Below are positions 7,242 to 11,340 of a stretch of 11,340 bases of DNA, in pieces. The DNA is from Methanobacteriota archaeon (GTDB taxonomy: Archaea; Thermoplasmatota; Thermoplasmata; RBG-16-68-12). The translations under genes were made by a program, and so were the position numbers. The notes beneath the pieces were generated by a model that did no database searches, had not been told where the DNA came from, and saw only the letters and a program-made list of their open reading frames with translations. The stretch spans positions 1 to 11,340 of the forward strand of contig VBLR01000078.1 in NCBI GenBank assembly GCA_005878665.1, written 5' to 3'. Position 1 is the first letter of the stretch. Every line of letters begins with the position of its first letter.

Positions 7242-7291
7242 CTATCAGCGAGGGAACCGAAAACGGAGGGAATCGGAGAGAGCTATGTTTT

Positions 7292-7339
7292 GTCTAGCTG
7301 TTACATGACCATATTAGAAAATATACGTGGGAGCTAGAC
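7292..7339. repeat. 48-bp dyad-symmetric site at the left edge of the recombinase island
   Basis: Perfect 8-bp arms GTCTAGCT (7292-7299) and AGCTAGAC (7332-7339) enclose 32 bp, within which a second nearly concentric inverted repeat ATATT (7311-7315) and AATAT (7320-7324) flanks AGAA. The right arm ends exactly where the stop codon of the 50-residue gene begins. Size and imperfect symmetry resemble serine-integrase attachment sites, but it could equally be an operator or a long-loop terminator of the small gene. No matching partner site was found by eye in the window. Confidence 0.5.
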
Positions 7340-7492
7340 TCACATTTCCTCGCCACTCCGTGAGCGTTCGTACAGCTCGCAGAGCTCAATCAGGAACTCG
7401 TCGTAGGTTTTCCGGAACTTCAGGCGGTAGAGCCGATCACGAGTTTGCGGAGTCAGTTGTATCGTCGTGACTTCTCTGATACGTTTTGCCAC
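7340..7492 (-). CDS. Small ribbon-helix-helix-like DNA-binding protein (antitoxin/regulator type)
   Basis: This 50-residue gene starts MAKRIREVTTIQLTPQTRD and continues into LYRLKFRKTYDEFLIELCELYERS. A beta strand with alternating residues (VTTIQL, 8-13) followed by two helices, the second opening with YDEFL, matches the plan of ribbon-helix-helix proteins and of the many small archaeal DUF7557/VapB-type proteins. These dimerise and bind palindromic operators. Start evidence is strong: a GTG at 7490-7492 lies 4 nt after GAGGAGGT, the best Shine-Dalgarno in the window. It lies downstream of the recombinase pair on the same strand but 204 nt away with its own probable promoter, which carries a perfect 18-bp palindrome. 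No toxin gene adjoins it, so it is more likely an autoregulated regulator or recombination accessory factor than half of a toxin-antitoxin pair. Its codon usage is more A/T-rich than that of the housekeeping genes. Confidence 0.72.
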   Translation of the reverse strand: MAKRIREVTTIQLTPQTRDRLYRLKFRKTYDEFLIELCELYERSRSGEEM

Positions 7493-7496
7493 GATG

Positions 7497-7504
7497 ACCT
7501 CCTC
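7497..7504 (-). promoter_or_regulatory. Strong Shine-Dalgarno of the 50-residue gene
   Basis: The minus strand reads GAGGAGGT here, 4 nt before GTG 7492. It decides the start and supports translation of this short gene. Confidence 0.75.
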
Positions 7505-7508
7505 GAAC

Positions 7509-7541
7509 CATAGTGATATCTGTACACATAGTACTATGTGT
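7509..7541. promoter_or_regulatory. Operator-promoter region with an 18-bp perfect palindrome
   Basis: ACACATAGTACTATGTGT at 7524-7541 is perfectly self-complementary, and its half-site core CATAGT occurs again at 7509-7514, one 18-bp step away. The palindrome is centred about 40 bp before the start of the 50-residue gene. With a transcription start near 7508 it would cover the expected TATA position, so a bound repressor would block TBP. This is the layout expected for autoregulation by a ribbon-helix-helix dimer; the binding itself is inferred. Confidence 0.65.
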
Positions 7542-7574
7542 TGTCAACGCGACCTCCCCGCCGCTCCCATTGCT

Positions 7575-7590
7575 ATTCGGATTACCGAAT
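7575..7590. repeat. Short perfect hairpin between the recombinase pair and the small regulator gene
   Basis: ATTCGG and CCGAAT arms (7575-7580, 7585-7590) flank ATTA. It lies about 107 nt past the stop of the non-catalytic recombinase gene with no T-run next to it. It may be a regulatory or recombination half-site, or chance. Confidence 0.35.
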
Positions 7591-7696
7591 GTGAACGGGA
7601 CCAGGGCACGGGAGGCGAAGAAATCATTCGTTCACCGGGAGTTTCGACAAACTTTCCGCGCGGCCCGGAAGGAGACGCGGGCCTCCGCCCTGGATC

Positions 7697-8425
7697 CTAC
7701 TCGCGGTAGTCTTCTAGGCGTAGCTGGGGAGGCTCGGCCTTTCGTTGGTCCGGTCGTCGAATTCGACGTTGCATCTCGTTCTGCACTTTGTTGAACGTAT
7801 CGATTTCGATCAGCGGCTCATGCTTTCCGCGTTTGATGCCGCCGTTCAAGCGCGCCAAGCCGCAGTACACCGGGTTGCTCAGGATATTCGCGATCGTCTG
7901 GCTTGCCCAGGCACGACCGGTCTTCGTGCGGTAGCCGTCCCGGTTCAGCTCCTGGCAGATCTTGGCGATTCCCTTGCCCTCGAGGTACCGACGGAAAATC
8001 AACGAGACAACGCGCGCCTCCTCGATCTTCACCTGGAGCACGCCGTCCACATAGTCGTAACCATAGGGACTCGCGTAGGTCAGGAACGCGTTCGCCTTCT
8101 TCACCGCGTTGTTGAGCGCCTCCGCGCTCTGCAGTCCTCGCGCCCGGCGCAGCACTTCGCGCTCGTTCAGGTCCCGTTCGACGCATAGCTTTCGAAGCGC
8201 CTCGTCCTCCGAGTCCGACGCATAATGCTGAAGCATCTCGCGCGTCGACCCGAAGCGCATGTAGACTTCCCAGAACAAGAGGACGTCTCCCGGGGATCCG
8301 TCCACGCAGTGCTTGCAGAGGAGGACCTTCTCCCGCCGGACGGTCGGATCCGCTCGGGGGTTCGCGTCGACCTCGTGGCTCACGAGGTTCTTCGCGCTCC
8401 AGCACCGTTGACAGCGGCCGTCCAC
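7697..8425 (-). CDS. Non-catalytic serine-recombinase partner: HNH-like zinc module plus Recombinase domain
   Basis: The protein has 242 residues. Residues 5-40 form an HNH-like or zinc-ribbon module: CQRC at 5-8, NLVSH with His17, then LLCKHC with Cys37 and Cys40. The second His of the usual HH pair is Glu18, so nuclease activity is doubtful and a structural zinc finger is more likely. A charged helical linker (about 60-115) leads to a complete Recombinase domain (PF07508 type, about 119-222): PYGYD, EARVVSLIFRRYLEG, ELNRDGYRTKTGRAW and ILSNPVYCG. There is no resolvase catalytic domain, no YxRVS motif and no DR..R arginines. The GTG start at 8423-8425 lies 3 nt after the TGA of the catalytic gene, with GGAGG 8 nt before it. 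Both genes are in the same frame across that TGA, so an interrupted single gene is the main alternative. A direct role in synapsis or DNA-site recognition is inferred. Confidence 0.8.
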   Translation of the reverse strand: MDGRCQRCWSAKNLVSHEVDANPRADPTVRREKVLLCKHCVDGSPGDVLLFWEVYMRFGSTREMLQHYASDSEDEALRKLCVERDLNEREVLRRARGLQSAEALNNAVKKANAFLTYASPYGYDYVDGVLQVKIEEARVVSLIFRRYLEGKGIAKICQELNRDGYRTKTGRAWASQTIANILSNPVYCGLARLNGGIKRGKHEPLIEIDTFNKVQNEMQRRIRRPDQRKAEPPQLRLEDYRE

Positions 8426-8428
8426 CGG

Positions 8429-8438
8429 TCACGCCTCC
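8429..8438 (-). promoter_or_regulatory. TGA stop and GGAGG Shine-Dalgarno joining the two recombinase genes
   Basis: The minus strand reads GGAGG (8434-8438), CG, T-G-A (8429-8431), CCG and then GTG (8423-8425). The ribosome-binding site therefore lies inside the last codons of the catalytic gene, typical of coupled translation. It argues for two genuine genes rather than a simple nonsense break. Confidence 0.6.
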
Positions 8439-9256
8439 AGGATGACCGGAGGCGCGTGTGCATTCGACAGGAGCGCTCGGGACCTCAGACGCTCTTGCAC
8501 GTGGTTGAAGGTCTCCATCGGCACGACCGGATCGTGGTCCGCTTTTCGCACGATTCCATCCCACCGCAGGAAACCGGCGTATACCGGGTTATGGAGGATC
8601 CGGTACACCTTGATCGGAGTCCACGCGGTGCCGCGTTTCGTCCGTCGTCCGTTCTCGTTCAGGTCCGCCGCGGTCTCCTCGAGCGTCCGGCCTTCGAGGC
8701 AGAGATCGAACATCTCTCGCACGACCTCGGCTTCGGCCTCGATCGGGACCAGCCGGCCATCCGTGACGTCGTAGCCGAGGGGCGGATGGAATCCAAGGAT
8801 GCCGGGGCCGACGCGAGCTTTCTGCGTCATCCCCATTTTCACCCGTTCCCCGATTTGCTCGGATTCGAGCTGGGCGATCCGCTGGATGATGTCCATGACG
8901 AACCGCCCCATCGCGGTAGAGGTGTCGAGGGACTCGGAGGCGGACACGAAGTCTTTCCCCCACTCCTGGAGGTTTTCCATCATCTCCATGAAGTTCCGCG
9001 AGTTTCGGTGGATCCGATCCATCTTGATGACGAGCAACGCGTCCCACGCGTCCCGTTCGGCCATCATCCTCTGATACGCCGGACGGCGGATGTTCCGGCC
9101 GGAGTGACCCTCATCGATGTAGCGGGCTGCGACGGACCAGTCCCGGGCGAGGCAGTACGCCTCGAGCCGTTCGCGCTGCGCCTCCAGGGAGAAGCCCTCT
9201 TTGGCTTGGTCCTCAGTGGATACCCTAGTGTAGATCGCAACGCGGACCGTGTGCAC
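8429..9256 (-). CDS. Serine recombinase, catalytic subunit (resolvase domain plus one Recombinase domain)
   Basis: From GTG 9256 this gives 275 residues. The resolvase domain starts at once with RVAIYTRVSTEDQ: nucleophile Ser13 with Arg11, then KMDRIHRNSR with Asp80, Arg81 and Arg84 matching the catalytic arginine pair of the family. The long helix (about 114-145) leads to a Recombinase DNA-binding domain (about 158-260) with PPLGYD, EAEVVREMFDLCLEG, GTAWTPIKVYRIL and NPVYAG. It stops soon after ERLRSRA, where large serine integrases normally continue into a zinc ribbon and coiled coil; that part is missing. The next gene supplies a zinc module and a second Recombinase domain. A longer start at GTG 9346 would add 30 residues unlike any resolvase N-terminus, so 9256 is preferred; a TATA-like TTTTTTAGTT lies about 30 bp before it. 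All catalytic residues seen are intact, so the enzyme is probably active. Confidence 0.9.
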   Translation of the reverse strand: MHTVRVAIYTRVSTEDQAKEGFSLEAQRERLEAYCLARDWSVAARYIDEGHSGRNIRRPAYQRMMAERDAWDALLVIKMDRIHRNSRNFMEMMENLQEWGKDFVSASESLDTSTAMGRFVMDIIQRIAQLESEQIGERVKMGMTQKARVGPGILGFHPPLGYDVTDGRLVPIEAEAEVVREMFDLCLEGRTLEETAADLNENGRRTKRGTAWTPIKVYRILHNPVYAGFLRWDGIVRKADHDPVVPMETFNHVQERLRSRALLSNAHAPPVILEA

Positions 9257-9283
9257 CCATCCCGCCGCGCGAAGGAGCGTCAA

Positions 9284-9293
9284 ACTAAAAAAG
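9284..9293 (-). promoter_or_regulatory. TATA-like box for the recombinase operon
   Basis: The minus strand reads TTTTTTAGTT about 30 bp before GTG 9256, placing transcription start near 9263 and giving a nearly leaderless message. A second candidate, GATAAAAG at 9378-9385, has the same geometry relative to the alternative GTG at 9346. Confidence 0.5.
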
Positions 9294-9300
9294 ACTGCCG

Positions 9301-9318
9301 GTCGGACGAAAGTCTGAC
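9301..9318. repeat. Seven-base-pair stem with GAAA loop upstream of the recombinase genes
   Basis: GTCGGAC, GAAA, GTCTGAC can fold on the plus strand into a full 7-bp stem with one G-U pair and a GNRA-type tetraloop. No gene is seen on that strand, so it could be part of a recombination or regulatory site, or chance. Confidence 0.35.
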
Positions 9319-9338
9319 ACACTGATGTACGATAAGCA

Positions 9339-9361
9339 TCTCTCACAGATGACGTGAGAGA
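9339..9361. repeat. Inverted repeat at the recombinase promoter region
   Basis: Perfect 8-bp arms TCTCTCAC (9339-9346) and GTGAGAGA (9354-9361) flank a 7-bp spacer. It overlaps the alternative GTG at 9346 and the expected transcription start from the GATAAAAG box, which suits an operator. It could also be a recombinase binding site. Confidence 0.45.
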
Positions 9362-9559
9362 CTCGGACAGGCCTCGACTTTTATCGGTCTGTATGGATAT
9401 TTACGGCGACCAGCGGCGAGCTTCGTGCTACTTCGTAACACGGAAAATCGCAACGCCGGTCGTTCATAGAAAAGTATCGCCGGTAGCGCCTCAAGCACGT
9501 ATATTATTGGTCTGAGCTGCTCCACCGTGACGCGAATATTTTCTGCCCGAGGATATTCC

Positions 9560-10852
<1,293 letters not shown>

Positions 10853-10885
10853 CGCGGCACCGGTCGCGGGAGTAGAGCGTCTGCG

Positions 10886-10894
10886 CCATAAAGG
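10886..10894 (-). promoter_or_regulatory. TATA-like box of the HMG-CoA reductase gene
   Basis: The minus strand reads CCTTTATGG, centred about 38 bp before ATG 10852, so the leader would be about 12 nt. It also overlaps the ATG of the longer open frame, which argues for the shorter start. Confidence 0.5.
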
Positions 10895-11106
10895 CATCGC
10901 GCGCGTCGACGGCCCATTCCGTCCGCCGGGACCGCGATCGAGTTCCCGCGCCGAAGGACACTGGGGCGACGGACCTGCTCATGGCGGCGATGACGGTCGC
11001 GTCGACCCAGGTCAGGATCCCCGGCCCCCAGAGAGAACACGAATGCCGCCGTCGCCTCCCGTCGGCCATTCGCTGCCCCCGCGGACGCGCGCATTCGCTC
11101 ATAATG

Positions 11107-11115
11107 ATATAAATA
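11107..11115 (+). promoter_or_regulatory. TATA box of the terminal membrane-protein gene
   Basis: ATATAAATA is the best TATA match in the window. Transcription would begin near 11136-11140, leaving a leader of about 25 nt that contains a G-rich run (GGGGGTAAG) before ATG 11164. Confidence 0.7.
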
Positions 11116-11163
11116 CGGCTTGGGGGATGCCGCGCGACAGAGACCGCATCGGGGGTAAGCGAG

Positions 11164-11340
11164 ATGCCCGTCGTCCTGGGAGACATCGCGATCCCGTTTC
11201 AGGCGTCCGCGTCGGCCTCGCCGGTCGGGTTCTGGCTCTTCCTCCTCGCGCTCTACGTCGCCTTCTTGCTCATCGCGCTCTGGGTGTACCAGGACGCCCG
11301 GATTCGCGGCATGAACAACCTCTTCTGGTTCGCCATCGTG
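11164..11340 (+). CDS. Small membrane protein, N-terminal part (3' truncated by window edge)
   Basis: The visible 59 residues start MPVVLGDIAIPFQ, then an Ala/Ser-rich linker, a hydrophobic helix (GFWLFLLALYVAFLLIALWV, about 23-42) and YQDARIRGMNNLFWFAIV, which begins a second helix. The motif of a membrane helix, then Y-x-D-A-R-x-R-G-M-N and another helix is familiar from short archaeal two-to-three helix proteins and phospholipase D N-terminal-like (PLDc_N) segments. The function is not known. ATG 11164 is preferred because it follows a strong TATA box and a G-rich leader. The rest of the protein lies outside the window. Confidence 0.7.
   Translation, partial: MPVVLGDIAIPFQASASASPVGFWLFLLALYVAFLLIALWVYQDARIRGMNNLFWFAIV

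Larger units (their letters stand above)
9257..9559. other. 303-bp non-coding region between the recombinase operon and the HMG-CoA reductase gene
   Basis: This stretch is clearly A/T-richer than the flanking genes. It holds two possible minus-strand promoters for the recombinase genes, an inverted repeat at 9339-9361, a short stem with a GAAA loop at 9301-9318, a CACGTATATT word at 9496-9505 that is inverted at 7320-7329, and a weak GAATAT/ATATTC dyad (9534-9539, 9553-9558) just past the reductase stop codon. A 60-codon minus-strand frame starting near 9525 has no ribosome-binding site or recognisable product. I see no convincing gene here. Confidence 0.6.
10853..11163. other. 311-bp region between divergent genes, promoters but no supported gene
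   Basis: The two ends hold the TATA-like boxes of the HMG-CoA reductase gene (near 10886-10894) and of the membrane-protein gene (11107-11115). Between them about 200 bp are as GC-rich as coding DNA. On the minus strand a segment around 10955-11025 shows strong GC at third positions in the frame reading ILTWVDATVIAAM. It has no well-placed start with a ribosome-binding site and no recognisable product, so a decayed gene remnant is possible but unproved. Confidence 0.45.

Noticed and set aside
7340..7492. Toxin-antitoxin module
   Set aside because: The small protein is antitoxin-like, but neither neighbour is a toxin; the gene before it is the recombinase partner and the gene after it is rfcL.
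7513..7794. 93-codon plus-strand frame over the small-gene promoter and the end of the recombinase partner
   Set aside because: It crosses the palindromic operator and runs antisense into the recombinase gene; the translation shows no family features.
7697..9256. IS607-type insertion sequence
   Set aside because: IS607 elements use a small serine transposase with an N-terminal DNA-binding domain and usually a TnpB; here the catalytic domain is N-terminal with Recombinase domains after it, and no TnpB or wRNA end is present.
8225..9325. 366-codon plus-strand open frame opposite the recombinase
   Set aside because: It is antisense to clear resolvase and Recombinase motifs and has no known product.
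9343..9525. 60-codon minus-strand frame between the reductase gene and the recombinase operon
   Set aside because: No Shine-Dalgarno, no convincing promoter, A/T-rich third positions unlike the neighbours, and it overlaps promoter-like dyads; a real small gene cannot be fully excluded.
9534..9558. GAATAT/ATATTC dyad just past the HMG-CoA reductase stop as a terminator
   Set aside because: Six weak A/T pairs around a 13-nt spacer with no T-run on the minus strand; not listed as a separate feature.

Overview
The window looks like chromosomal DNA of a GC-rich euryarchaeal-type archaeon, most likely in or near the Thermoplasmatota. The evidence is a clamp loader large subunit (RFC-L), a wyosine enzyme of the archaeal TYW1/Taw1 type, a short archaeal NOG1 GTPase, a PdxS with the archaeal insertion, a class II HMG-CoA reductase, AT-rich TATA-like boxes about 25-35 nt before several starts, and frequent GTG starts. 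The lineage is inferred from gene content only.

Left part (1-2775): the 3'-truncated minus-strand gene of a UPF0200-type P-loop kinase-like protein lies divergent from a plus-strand gene for a cysteine-rich exported protein of unknown function. After it comes plus-strand pdxS, whose 3' end overlaps tail-to-tail with nog1.

Middle (2729-7205): a minus-strand housekeeping block, read right to left: rfcL, an unknown 185-residue protein (11-nt overlap), taw1 (12-nt gap), then after a probable promoter a four-helix DedA/VTT-like membrane protein and nog1. It mixes replication, tRNA modification, a membrane protein and ribosome assembly, as compact archaeal gene strings often do.

Accessory island (about 7290-9530): between rfcL and the HMG-CoA reductase gene lies a compact, AT-richer insertion on the minus strand. 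It has (i) a serine recombinase with a complete catalytic domain and one Recombinase domain but no downstream zinc ribbon, (ii) three bases later and in the same frame across a TGA, a partner with an HNH-like zinc module and a second Recombinase domain but no catalytic domain, and (iii) a 50-residue ribbon-helix-helix-like protein with a strong Shine-Dalgarno and a perfect 18-bp palindrome over its promoter. Dyad-symmetric non-coding sites lie at both edges. This is the part most likely to be an undescribed system: a two-polypeptide serine recombinase with a small self-regulated DNA-binding protein.

Right part (9560-11340): class II HMG-CoA reductase of the mevalonate route to archaeal lipids (minus strand), a non-coding divergent promoter region, and the start of a plus-strand small membrane protein cut by the window edge. 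I saw no rRNA, tRNA, CRISPR array or transposase-type IS.
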